Assembly (NCBI RefSeq): GCF_049276915.1
Contig: NZ_JBASXK010000042.1
Coordinates: 1-33,376 of the forward strand
DNA length: 33,376 bases
Direction: 5' to 3'
DNA from: Aestuariivita sp049276915
GTDB taxonomy: Bacteria; Pseudomonadota; Alphaproteobacteria; Rhodobacterales; Rhodobacteraceae
Shown here piece by piece: positions 22,042 through 29,871 of this stretch. The stretch's first letter is position 1. Every line of letters starts with the position of its first letter. The position numbers and the translations under genes are program-made. Below the pieces are notes generated by a model. It searched no databases, was not told the origin of the DNA, and was given only the letters and a program-made list of their open reading frames with translations.

Positions 22042-23310
22042 ATGGAATGGCTGTTATTGATCTTGTTGCCTGTGACGGCACTGGCGCTGATTTTTGATGA
22101 TGATGACGATGTTGCAGCGACCGACACTGGTGTTGTGACACCCCAACCTCCCGGCGGCGAAGGCGGCGGCGGCGAAGGCGGCGGTGGTGACGGTGGCGGT
22201 GGTGACGGTGGAAGTGTTACCCAGCAGGGCACGAACGGCCCTGATGTGTTCACCGGAACCGGCAATGCCGATTTCTTCAACGCATTGGCAGGCAATGATA
22301 TTCTGAACGGCTTTGGTGGAAACGACAGCCTGACGGGTGCCGGTGGTGATGACGTGATCCGCGGCGCGGACGGTGACGACACCCTGCGCGGCTGGGCCGG
22401 AGACGACACGATCGGCGGCGGGCCGGGCGATGATTCGATCGACGGTGGCTTTGGCGACGACAGCCTGAATGGCCATAGTGGAAATGACACGATCAACGGC
22501 GTGAATGGCGATGACTTCATCAATGCCGGAAGCGGCGATGACGTTGTCGATGCGGGCGCTGACGATGACACGGTCATCGGTGGCGCAGGCGATGACAGCC
22601 TCATTGGCTGGACCGGGGACGACGATATCTTCGGCTCGGCGGGCGACGATACGCTTGACGGCTGGGAGGGCGACGATTTTCTGTCTGGCGGCGCTGGCGA
22701 CGATAACCTTCTGGGCTTCACCGGAGATGACACTCTGAACGGCGACGCCGGCGACGACACGTTGGACGGCGAAGCCGACGACGACGTGCTGACGGATGCC
22801 TTGGGCTCGAACACCCTGTTCGGCGGTCTGGGCGATGACATCCTGGATGCACGCGACGCCCCGGGCGAGCCTGCAGGCGCCAATGATGAGCTGTTCGGCC
22901 AAGAGGATGACGACATCCTGTTCGGCGATGGCGGCGATACGCTGAGCGGCGGTACAGGCGTCGATTTCTTCTCGGTGCAAGCCGGTGGCACAGGGCCTGT
23001 CGTAATCACCGATTTCCAGCTCTCCGATGGCACGGAGGACCCCGACGACGTCGAACGGATCGAATTGCTGGGTAATGACGGAACACCGCTGACCCCGACT
23101 CAGATCGCCACGGATGTCGTGGTCGTGACGGACGGCGCAAGCGGCAGCGCGATCATCACCTATCTGGGCGAACCCCTGGTGCAGGTCAACGGCCTGACCG
23201 CCGATCAACTGGCCGATCAGACCCTCTGGCTGGCCAACCTGCCTCCGGTCCTGCCACCTCCTCCGGCTCCGGTGCTGGCACCGCCGCCAGAGATGGCAAC
23301 GACAGGCTGA
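22042..23310 (+). CDS. Membrane-anchored RTX (hemolysin-type) calcium-binding repeat protein
   Basis: A 422-residue acidic protein. Residues 1-18 (MEWLLLILLPVTALALIF) form a hydrophobic N-terminus followed by five or more Asp. A linker at 38-57 consists of GGGGE/GGGGD-type units. From about 63 to 310 run more than 20 nonapeptides of the GGxGxDxUx type (for example DGGFGDDSL, NGHSGNDTI), which bind calcium and fold as a parallel beta-roll. The remaining ~110 residues are a non-repeat domain with DDVERIELLG and a Pro-rich end. Start 22042 is chosen over the TTG at 22012 because GGGGAAG lies about 6 bases upstream. A surface or periplasmic role is likely, but no enzyme domain is seen and no type I secretion genes are nearby. 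Confidence 0.85.
   Translation: MEWLLLILLPVTALALIFDDDDDVAATDTGVVTPQPPGGEGGGGEGGGGDGGGGDGGSVTQQGTNGPDVFTGTGNADFFNALAGNDILNGFGGNDSLTGAGGDDVIRGADGDDTLRGWAGDDTIGGGPGDDSIDGGFGDDSLNGHSGNDTINGVNGDDFINAGSGDDVVDAGADDDTVIGGAGDDSLIGWTGDDDIFGSAGDDTLDGWEGDDFLSGGAGDDNLLGFTGDDTLNGDAGDDTLDGEADDDVLTDALGSNTLFGGLGDDILDARDAPGEPAGANDELFGQEDDDILFGDGGDTLSGGTGVDFFSVQAGGTGPVVITDFQLSDGTEDPDDVERIELLGNDGTPLTPTQIATDVVVVTDGASGSAIITYLGEPLVQVNGLTADQLADQTLWLANLPPVLPPPPAPVLAPPPEMATTG
22153..22212 (+). repeat. 15-bp imperfect tandem repeat encoding a Gly-rich linker
   Basis: Within the RTX gene, four units of about 15 bp (GGCGGCGGCGAA / GGTGGCGGTGGTGAC-like) encode repeats of four Gly plus Glu or Asp. Such DNA is prone to slippage, so copy number could vary between strains. 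Confidence 0.6.
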
Positions 23311-23337
23311 TCGCCGCGTTGAACCCCTGAATCTCTG

Positions 23338-23366
23338 CTGAGGCCTGCCACACCGGCGGGCCTCAG
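23338..23366. terminator. 12-bp stem hairpin between convergent RTX and DUF427 genes
   Basis: CTGAGGCCTGCC (23338-23349) pairs with GGCGGGCCTCAG (23355-23366) with one T-G pair and a 5-base loop. It begins 27 bp after the RTX stop and includes the stop codon of the opposing DUF427 gene. Neither side has a T run. A bidirectional terminator or 3'-end stabiliser is likely. Confidence 0.6.
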
Positions 23367-23707
23367 ACGCGTTCTACGGTCACCAGATCGCTGACGTAAA
23401 ATGCCAGGTGGTCCTTGATGGCGGCCACGCCTTCCATCGGATCCTCATAGCTCCAGACCGCATTTTCCACCGTGGCGGATTTGTTGACGATGGAAAAATA
23501 GCTGGCATCGCCCTTGTGCGGGCAATGGGTGGTTTTCTCGGTGCGATCCAGGAACGCCATGGCGATATCCTCACGCGGGAAATAGATCACGAACGGGTAC
23601 TCCCCTTCGGTCAGCTCCAGGGCATTGCTGCTTTCGCCCAGAACAGCGCCACCTGACCGAACGGTCCAGATGCCATCAGCTTTACGAATACGAATGTGAT
23701 CAGCCAT
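23363..23707 (-). CDS. DUF427 domain-containing protein
   Basis: A 114-residue protein of the DUF427 family, recognised from WTVRSGGAVLGESSNALEL, the YPFVIYFPREDI segment, the hallmark CPHKGDASYFSI, and NAVWSYEDPMEGVAAIKDHLAFY. The family is a small compact beta fold; its biochemical role is not established. The ATG at 23707 is chosen because GGGAGG lies 8 bases upstream and the family domain begins immediately; the frame is open a further 24 codons upstream but these are not family-like. It lies 90 bp downstream of the aminopeptidase P gene on the same strand, so it may share its transcript. Its stop codon is inside a strong hairpin. Confidence 0.88.
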   Translation of the reverse strand: MADHIRIRKADGIWTVRSGGAVLGESSNALELTEGEYPFVIYFPREDIAMAFLDRTEKTTHCPHKGDASYFSIVNKSATVENAVWSYEDPMEGVAAIKDHLAFYVSDLVTVERV

Positions 23708-23797
23708 GTTCCGGCCCTCCCTTGCGGTCATTTTATGGTCTCTCGCCCACGACACATTGCGCGCAGGTATCCGCTGCACACACCGGATTGCCGCATG

Positions 23798-25591
23798 TCA
23801 GAGTGGGGCAGAGGCCGCATCCAACCATATCTGCGCCGCCTTGCCCAGACGTGGCCGGATTTTTTCACGCACCTCGGCATGATAGGCGTTCAGCCAGTCA
23901 CGCTCGGGCAGGCTCAGCATATCTTTCAGGATCAAACGCCGATCCAGCGGCACGAAGGTCAGCGTGCGCCAGTTCAGCATGGTCCGCTGGGCATCGCCGC
24001 CCTCGGGCACCTCTGCCTCCTGCGCAACCACAAGGTTCTCAAGCCGGATCCCGAACGCGCCTTCCCGGTAATATCCCGGCTCGTTGGACAGGATCATGCC
24101 TGCCTCCAGCGGCACATGGCTGACCCGGCTCAGCCGCTGCGGCCCCTCATGCACGCTCAGATACGTGCCCACACCATGCCCCAGCCCATGGTTGAAATCC
24201 TGATGCGCCAGCCAAAGCGGCATGCGCCCGGCCATTTCGATATCGCGGCCTGCCAGCCCGCGCGGCCAGCGCAGCCGTGACATGGCAATCATGCCCTGCA
24301 ACACACGGGTATAGCAGCGTTTTTCTTCATCTCCGACAGAGCCGATGGCAATCGTGCGGGTGATGTCGGTGGTGCCATCCAGATAATGCCCGCCGCTGTC
24401 CAGCACCAGAAGATGCCCATCCTCCAGCACGCTGTCGGTCTCCTCGGTCACCCGGTAATGCATGATCGCGCCATTCGGCCCGGTGCCCGAAATCGTATCG
24501 AACGAGATATCCTGCAGAGAGTTGTCGCGCCGTCGCTGCTCTTCCAGCTGCGTCACCACCTGGCTTTCACTCAGCGTACCCGGCGCCTGCGCATCCAGCC
24601 AGGCCAGCAGCTCGATCATGGCCACCGCATCGCGCAGATGCGCCGCAGCGGTTCCGGCGATCTCGACCGGGTTCTTGCAGGCCTTGGGCAGCGCACAAGG
24701 ATCCTGATCCAGCACGGCCTCGGCGCAGGCCTCATGTATCGCGAATGGCACCGTGTCCCCATCCAGCAGAACGCGCCCCGCCAAAGCCGCCACCGCGTCC
24801 CGGAACCCCACGGGCGGCTCGACCGCGACGCCGTCCCCAAGGTGATCGCCAAGACCGGCAAGCTTTTCACCCTGCGCAAACAGCACAGCGCTGCCATCGG
24901 CACGCAGGATCGCAAAACCATGCATCACCGGATTGCGCGGCACATCGGCCCCGCGAATGTTGAACAACCATGCAATGCTGTCAGGCAGGGTGATCACCGC
25001 AGCCGCAAACCCGCGCTCGCGCAGGCCTTTGGCCAGACGCGCACGCTTGTCGCCATGGCTTTCTCCGGCAAATTCCAGAGGATGCACCTTGGCCGGAGCC
25101 ATGGGCGGCGCGGGCTGATCGGCCCAGATCCGATCCACCAGGTTGTCCGCCACCGCCACCAGTTCCACCTCGCTGCCCTCCAGCGCATTGCGCGCCTGGG
25201 CCACCTGCGACTGCGACATCAGCCATGGATCAAAGCCCACCCGGCCGCCATCGGGCAAGTGTTCACGCAGCCAGACCGCCAGCGAGACCTCGGGCCAGGG
25301 CACCGGCGTAAAGTGATCCAGCGCCACCTGCGCCTTGACCTGCGTGCGATAGCGCCCGTCGATGAACACGCCCGCGACATCGCGCAGCGCCACCGCGAAC
25401 CCCGCCGATCCGGTAAAGCCGGTCAACCAGCCCAGCCGTTCATCGCGCGCAGCCACATATTCGCCCTGGTGCGCATCCGCGCGCGGCACGATAAAGCCAT
25501 CCAGACCCTCGGCCTGCAATTCTGCCCGCAAAGCCGCCAACCGGGGAGGCCCCTGTTCCGGTCGCGCGGTCACGTCAAATGTCTGGAACAT
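23798..25591 (-). CDS. Aminopeptidase P family protein (M24B, Xaa-Pro)
   Basis: A 597-residue metallopeptidase of the large, three-part aminopeptidase P type, which removes N-terminal residues preceding proline. Two creatinase-like N-terminal domains (with VPRADAHQGEYVAARDERLGWLTG and DSIAWLFNIRGADVPRNPV) precede the pita-bread catalytic domain. The five metal ligands are visible: Asp398 and Asp409 (VLDSGGHYLDGTTDITRT), His472 (GHGVGTYL), Glu504 (NEPGYY) and Glu518 (IRLENL). A cytoplasmic location is likely, as no signal peptide is seen. Start 25591 has GGAG 6 bases upstream; the frame extends 10 codons further without support. It lies 45 bp after the regulator-hydrolase gene on the same strand. 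Confidence 0.93.
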   Translation of the reverse strand: MFQTFDVTARPEQGPPRLAALRAELQAEGLDGFIVPRADAHQGEYVAARDERLGWLTGFTGSAGFAVALRDVAGVFIDGRYRTQVKAQVALDHFTPVPWPEVSLAVWLREHLPDGGRVGFDPWLMSQSQVAQARNALEGSEVELVAVADNLVDRIWADQPAPPMAPAKVHPLEFAGESHGDKRARLAKGLRERGFAAAVITLPDSIAWLFNIRGADVPRNPVMHGFAILRADGSAVLFAQGEKLAGLGDHLGDGVAVEPPVGFRDAVAALAGRVLLDGDTVPFAIHEACAEAVLDQDPCALPKACKNPVEIAGTAAAHLRDAVAMIELLAWLDAQAPGTLSESQVVTQLEEQRRRDNSLQDISFDTISGTGPNGAIMHYRVTEETDSVLEDGHLLVLDSGGHYLDGTTDITRTIAIGSVGDEEKRCYTRVLQGMIAMSRLRWPRGLAGRDIEMAGRMPLWLAHQDFNHGLGHGVGTYLSVHEGPQRLSRVSHVPLEAGMILSNEPGYYREGAFGIRLENLVVAQEAEVPEGGDAQRTMLNWRTLTFVPLDRRLILKDMLSLPERDWLNAYHAEVREKIRPRLGKAAQIWLDAASAPL

Positions 25592-25636
25592 GCTGCTCTC
25601 CGTCTTGCCCTTGCCCGACAATGCGCTTTCCAGCGC

Positions 25637-26842
25637 TCAGTTCAAGGGGGAGGGTGCCGCATCATCGGTGAGAAAATCCAGCAGGTCCGACATGAACTGC
25701 TCCCATTTCGGCTGCCCGTACAAAGGCGCATGATTGGCTGTGTCCAGTACCATCAGTTCGGCATGTGCAATTCCGGCAGCCAGTTTGCGCGCCTCTGACA
25801 GCGGATGCACCCCATCACGGCTGCCATGCAGGATCAACGTGGGGCAGCGGATCAGCGGCAACAACGCGCTGTTGGACACATGATTGCTCGCATCGCGCTG
25901 CAGCAACACGGTCTCGGGCGTGCACGACCCCTGCATCAAAGTGGCCATCTCGTGCAGGCGCTCCAGCGGACCTTCGGGGAAATAGCTCAACAGATAGGCT
26001 ACCGAAAATCCCGAATCGCGCCTTTGCCAGCCTTCCTGGATCAGGCCGCGGATCGGATCCGTATCGGGGCTATGGGCGCGGCGCATGCGCCCATCGACAT
26101 ATCCACCCATGATGACCAGCCGGCTTACACGATCCGGATAAAGGGCCGCAAAGCGCAGCGCGGAATGCAGGCCCCCCGATTGCGAAAACAGCGCGAACCG
26201 ATCAAACCCGGCCGCATCCGCCGCCGCACGAATATCGTCTGCAGCGGCGTCGAAATCGACCGTATCGACCGGCTGGGCCGATTGGCCAAAGCCCACGAAA
26301 TCAAACCGCACCAGACGGCAGCGCGCCTCGATCGCCTCGATCATGCGCCGGTCCGACGTGCTCTCCCATTCAGCTGCGATATCGGTCATGGTATAGCCCG
26401 CACGCAGCACGGGCACCCCGGTGCCGCCAACAGCAAAGGCAACAGAGTGTCCGCGCGCATTCGTCGTATAGCGGATGCGGCGGCTCTCGGAGATGTCAGG
26501 CCGGGCAGGGCGTGCCGCTGCCACCGGTACATCCGGGCTGGCGACCTCTGCCACCATCTGCAATCCCCGCCGCGACACGGTGCGGATCACCGCCTGGCGC
26601 GTGCCATCATCACCCACAGCCTTGCGAGCCGCCGCGATGCGCGCACTGATCGCGCTTTCCGACACGATCCGCCCGCCCCAGACCGCATCGACGATCTCGT
26701 CCTTGCTCACGACCCGACCGGCATTGCGCACCAGCAAGGCCAACAGATCGAACACCTGCGGCTCCACCGAAACCGGGGCACCCGCGCGCATCAACAGACG
26801 CTGCGCCTCATCCAGAACACAGGTGGCAAAACGATACTCCAT
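25637..26842 (-). CDS. Winged-helix DNA-binding domain fused to alpha/beta hydrolase
   Basis: A 401-residue fusion. Residues 1-100 form an OmpR/CadC-type winged helix: VEPQVFDLLALLVRNAGRVV, SKDEIVDAVWGGRIVSESAI, then RKAVGDDG and IRTVSRRGLQMV. After a short Ala/Pro linker (103-116) comes an alpha/beta hydrolase (about 120-395) with the nucleophile elbow SQSGG (Ser222), the acid Asp343 (HGSRDGVHP) and His371 (TANHAPLYG), a complete catalytic triad. There is no transmembrane segment, unlike CadC. The protein could sense or process a small ester or lactone and control genes, but this is inference. ATG 26842 is chosen over a TTG 12 codons upstream. It is divergent from the 67-residue gene at 26987. 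Confidence 0.85.
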   Translation of the reverse strand: MEYRFATCVLDEAQRLLMRAGAPVSVEPQVFDLLALLVRNAGRVVSKDEIVDAVWGGRIVSESAISARIAAARKAVGDDGTRQAVIRTVSRRGLQMVAEVASPDVPVAAARPARPDISESRRIRYTTNARGHSVAFAVGGTGVPVLRAGYTMTDIAAEWESTSDRRMIEAIEARCRLVRFDFVGFGQSAQPVDTVDFDAAADDIRAAADAAGFDRFALFSQSGGLHSALRFAALYPDRVSRLVIMGGYVDGRMRRAHSPDTDPIRGLIQEGWQRRDSGFSVAYLLSYFPEGPLERLHEMATLMQGSCTPETVLLQRDASNHVSNSALLPLIRCPTLILHGSRDGVHPLSEARKLAAGIAHAELMVLDTANHAPLYGQPKWEQFMSDLLDFLTDDAAPSPLN

Positions 26843-26986
26843 CACCTGCACGAAACACCGGATCGCGCGATCCGGCAAGAACTCAGGCCAATCACAGGAT
26901 AAAATAGGGCGTTTCTAAAGGTTCTCTTCAAGCGCGCCCGATCCGCGACAGGCACAGTGCCCAGAGACACACAAGGAGAGCCGACC

Positions 26987-27190
26987 ATGACACCCCCCAC
27001 AGACACCGCCTTGCTGCGCCATCTGCCTGACACCCACCGCGCCCTCACCGCCGCCGAGCAACACGCAGCCCGCCACCTGCGCCAGGCCAATCGCGCCCGC
27101 CTGGCAGGCGCGCTTGCGCAATTGCGCGCCCTGATGCGCAAAGCCAAAGGCACAGCGCAGACCGCCGCCTCGCTTCATCTTGCCAGATAA
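26987..27190 (+). CDS. Small hypothetical protein, Ala/Arg-rich
   Basis: A 67-residue protein with a strong ribosome-binding site (AAGGAG, 26973-26978, 8 bases upstream), which is the main reason to call it. Residues 15-60 are predicted to be helical, rich in Ala, Arg, Leu and His (for example HAARHLRQANRARLAGALAQL), and may form a basic amphipathic helix able to bind nucleic acid or a partner. No family is recognised. It starts 144 bp from the regulator-hydrolase start and is transcribed away from it, so it could be a target of that regulator. A chance open frame in GC-rich DNA remains possible. Confidence 0.55.
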   Translation: MTPPTDTALLRHLPDTHRALTAAEQHAARHLRQANRARLAGALAQLRALMRKAKGTAQTAASLHLAR

Positions 27191-27258
27191 ATCCCCCCCG
27201 GAGGGCCGCTGCATCAATCACAGCCCCGCCAGAGCGCTGCCAAACCCCTCAACCGGTC

Positions 27259-27282
27259 GCGCGCCCGCTCCCCAAGGCGCGC
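27259..27282. terminator. Hairpin between the small gene and cobT 3' ends
   Basis: GCGCGCC (27259-27265) pairs perfectly with GGCGCGC (27276-27282) across a 10-base loop. It lies 12 bp beyond the cobT stop on the minus strand and about 70 bp after the small plus-strand gene. There is no T run, so it is a candidate only. Confidence 0.4.
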
Positions 27283-27293
27283 ACCCCCAAGGC

Positions 27294-29171
27294 TCAGCTT
27301 GCCCGCTTGATCCCCATCACCCGCGCGCGCGCCCGCGGATCGGTATCAAACAACGCCGCCAACTGTTCGGTCATCGCCCCCGCCAGCTGCTCCACATCCG
27401 TGATCGTCACCGCACGGTTGTAATAGCGCGTCACATCATGGCCGATGCCGATGGCCAGCAATTCCACGATCTTGCGCTTTTCCACCATGGCAATCACATC
27501 GCGCAGGTGTTTTTCCAGGTAATTCGCGGGGTTAACCGACAAAGTCGAATCGTCCACAGGTGCCCCATCCGAAATCACCATCAGGATCTTGCGCTGCTCG
27601 CGCCGCGCCAGCATCCGCCGATGCGCCCATTCCAGAGCCTCACCGTCGATGTTCTCCTTGAGCAGACCTTCCTTCATCATCAGCCCCAGATTGGGCCGGG
27701 TACGCCGCCAGGGCGCATCCGCGGATTTATAGATGATGTGGCGCAGATCATTCAGCCGTCCGGGCACCTGCGGGCGTCCGTTGTTCAGCCAGGCCTCACG
27801 CGCCTGACCGCCTTTCCAGGCCCGGGTGGTAAAGCCCAGGATCTCGACCTTCACGTCACAGCGCTCCAGCGTGCGCGCCAGAACATCCGCACAGATCGCC
27901 GCAATCGAAATCGGCCGCCCCCGCATCGAGCCGGAATTGTCCAGCAGCAGCGTCACGACAGTGTCGCGAAACTCGGTGTCCTTCTCGACCTTGAAGGACA
28001 ATGGCGTCGTCGGGTTCGCCACAACCCGCGCCAGGCGCCCGGCATCCAGGATACCCTCCTCCAGATCGAACTCCCAGGACCGGTTCTGCTGCGCCTGCAG
28101 ACGGCGCTGCAGCTTGTTGGCCAGCCGCGACACCGCGCCCTTCAAAGGCTCCAGCTGCTGATCCAGATAGGCCCGCAGCCGCTCCAGCTCGACAGGATCC
28201 GCCAGGTCTTCCGCACCGATCTCCTCGTCAACGTCGCTCATGTAGACCTTGTAGTCGGGATCGGCATCCGAGACAGGCTGCGGGGCAGGTGGCTCCATGG
28301 GGGCCTCGCCATCGGGCATCTCCATCTCTTCGCCCATCTCCTGATCAGCCATCTCATCCATGCTGACCTGAGCCTGCGCGGCGTCCTGCTGATCTTCCTG
28401 GCTTTGCTCGGGATTGGCCTCGGCGTCCTCTTCCTCGCTGTCATCCGATCCGGTGCTGTCGGGATCCTGCTCGTCCTCGGCGCTGTCTTCGGCACCGTCG
28501 TCCTGATCCTCGTCGACCTGGTCCGGGTCATCGCCCAGCTGATCGCCATAACCCAGATCGCGGATCACCTGACGCGCGAAACGGGCGAATTCGGACTGGT
28601 CCGACAGGATCTCGTCCAGGTTTTCCAGGGTGCCCCCGGCCTGTTCCTCGATGAACCCGCGCCACAGATCCATGACATTCTGCGCCCCGACGGGCAGATC
28701 GCGCCCGGTGGCCAGATGCCGGATCAGATAGCCCGCGGCCACCGCAAGAGGTGCCTCCGAGGCCTCCTTGATCTGATCATACCCCCGCCGCATGGCTTCA
28801 TGGGCAATCTTGACGTCGATGTTTCCCGCCGTACCGGGCATGTCGCGCGCGCCCATCGCCTCGCAACGCGCCACCTCCATCGCCTCATAAAGATCACGCG
28901 CCATCTCGCCTTGCGGAACGTATTTCGAATGTGTCGCCAGGTCGTGATACTTGTGCTGCAAGGCCAGCGCATCCGCCGTGCCGCGCGCCAGCAGAACCTC
29001 GTCGCGCGTCATGCGCCGGCTGACCTGGGGCAGGCGCATCGTATCCCCCGACAGGCCTGCCGGGTCGACGGAAAAGCTCACCGACAATTCGGGATCATCC
29101 GCCATCACCTTGGTGGCTTCCGCCAGCGCCTTCTTGAACGGATCGGCGGGGTTGTCGGTTGGCTTGTTCAT
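27294..29171 (-). CDS. cobT: Cobaltochelatase subunit CobT
   Basis: CobT partners with the AAA+ subunit CobS and the large subunit CobN to insert cobalt into hydrogenobyrinate a,c-diamide in the aerobic B12 pathway. The 625-residue protein has a helical N-terminal part, a very acidic stretch (about 213-290, Asp/Glu/Gln/Ser-rich, including EDSAEDEQDPDSTGSDDSEE), then a von Willebrand A domain with the MIDAS motif DNSGS (411-415) followed by MRGRPISIAA and a later VISDGAPVDDST. The acidic linker before the vWA domain is typical of CobT and BchD/ChlD. The start at 29171 lies 10 bp from the preceding racemase-like gene, indicating one operon. CobN is not in the window. Confidence 0.95.
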   Translation of the reverse strand: MNKPTDNPADPFKKALAEATKVMADDPELSVSFSVDPAGLSGDTMRLPQVSRRMTRDEVLLARGTADALALQHKYHDLATHSKYVPQGEMARDLYEAMEVARCEAMGARDMPGTAGNIDVKIAHEAMRRGYDQIKEASEAPLAVAAGYLIRHLATGRDLPVGAQNVMDLWRGFIEEQAGGTLENLDEILSDQSEFARFARQVIRDLGYGDQLGDDPDQVDEDQDDGAEDSAEDEQDPDSTGSDDSEEEDAEANPEQSQEDQQDAAQAQVSMDEMADQEMGEEMEMPDGEAPMEPPAPQPVSDADPDYKVYMSDVDEEIGAEDLADPVELERLRAYLDQQLEPLKGAVSRLANKLQRRLQAQQNRSWEFDLEEGILDAGRLARVVANPTTPLSFKVEKDTEFRDTVVTLLLDNSGSMRGRPISIAAICADVLARTLERCDVKVEILGFTTRAWKGGQAREAWLNNGRPQVPGRLNDLRHIIYKSADAPWRRTRPNLGLMMKEGLLKENIDGEALEWAHRRMLARREQRKILMVISDGAPVDDSTLSVNPANYLEKHLRDVIAMVEKRKIVELLAIGIGHDVTRYYNRAVTITDVEQLAGAMTEQLAALFDTDPRARARVMGIKRAS

Positions 29172-29181
29172 GTCTCTCGTC

Positions 29182-29853
29182 TCACAGTTCGTCCAGCGTC
29201 ACGCGCCCGCTCGCCAGTTTTGCCAGCACATCCACATGCACATCCAGCGCATCCACAACCCTATAGCCCGGATCGGCCCCGTCAAACACAAGGTTCAGAT
29301 CCGTGCCCGCCAGAACCACCGCCTCGGCACCCCGCTCCATCAGCTTGCGCCCTTCCGCGACAAAGAACACCCTGTCGTCCTGCGTCGCGCGCCCCCGGAT
29401 CGCCAGCGCCTGATAGCGCGCGCCGACCCCTTCGGGATCCGCCTCCGGGATCACCGCGCGGGTCCGCGCGAGGTGCCCGTAAAATCCGCTGCGCATCACA
29501 ACCGCCGTTCCCAAAAGGCCCACGGTCCCCAGTTCTTCTTGCTGAAAATACGGATCGAGCGGCCTCAGCGCACTCACCAGTGGCAAGGATGACAGCGCCA
29601 CGGTTTCGTCAAAACAGAAATGCCCCCCCAGCGAGGTGATCGCCGCACAGTCACAACCCGCGCCGCGCAACCGGTCGATCAGCCGCGCATAGACGGCCGC
29701 CTGGGCCGGGCGATCATCCTTGCGCGCATTCTCGACCAGGTCACTGACCTGCGCATGGGCAATGGTCAGCTCGATCGGACCGCGCGCCGTCAACCGCTGG
29801 TAATAGGCCACCGTGGCAGCGACTCCGATCCCGCCGATCAGCCCGATATGCAT
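29182..29853 (-). CDS. Aspartate/glutamate racemase-fold protein lacking catalytic cysteines
   Basis: A 223-residue protein of the Asp/Glu racemase superfamily: N-terminal IGLIGGIGVAATVAYYQRL, a middle GTVGLLGTAVVMRSGFY and a C-terminal GAEAVVLAGTDLNLV. Active racemases have CNTxH in the first half and GCTE in the second. Here these read SLGGH (Ser74-His78) and AGTD (182-185), so both catalytic cysteines are replaced, by Ser and Gly. A nearby Cys80 is not at the catalytic position. It may be a non-racemase enzyme or a binding protein. GGAGG lies 6-8 bases before ATG 29853. It sits between cobS (18 bp) and cobT (10 bp), so it is co-expressed with the cobalt chelatase. Confidence 0.8.
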   Translation of the reverse strand: MHIGLIGGIGVAATVAYYQRLTARGPIELTIAHAQVSDLVENARKDDRPAQAAVYARLIDRLRGAGCDCAAITSLGGHFCFDETVALSSLPLVSALRPLDPYFQQEELGTVGLLGTAVVMRSGFYGHLARTRAVIPEADPEGVGARYQALAIRGRATQDDRVFFVAEGRKLMERGAEAVVLAGTDLNLVFDGADPGYRVVDALDVHVDVLAKLASGRVTLDEL

Positions 29854-29871
29854 AAAGGCCCCTCCGCGGGC

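Noticed and set aside
22220..22980. Tandem repeats that might suggest a CRISPR array or DNA satellite
   Set aside because: The 27-bp period is in frame with GGxGxDxUx nonapeptides and there are no constant repeats with unique spacers.
22038..23208. Two long open frames on the minus strand opposite the RTX gene (331 and 384 residues)
   Set aside because: They are produced by the 27-bp periodicity of the RTX repeats; one is a monotonous Ser/Pro-rich sequence and the other an Ile/Val/Ala repeat, with no ribosome-binding site.
24386..25798. 470-residue plus-strand frame opposite aminopeptidase P
   Set aside because: Shadow of a gene with all five metal ligands intact; the translation is His/Arg/Gln-rich.
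27180..29639. 819-residue plus-strand frame opposite cobT
   Set aside because: It is a shadow of the well-supported cobT gene; the translation is His/Arg/Pro-rich without domains.
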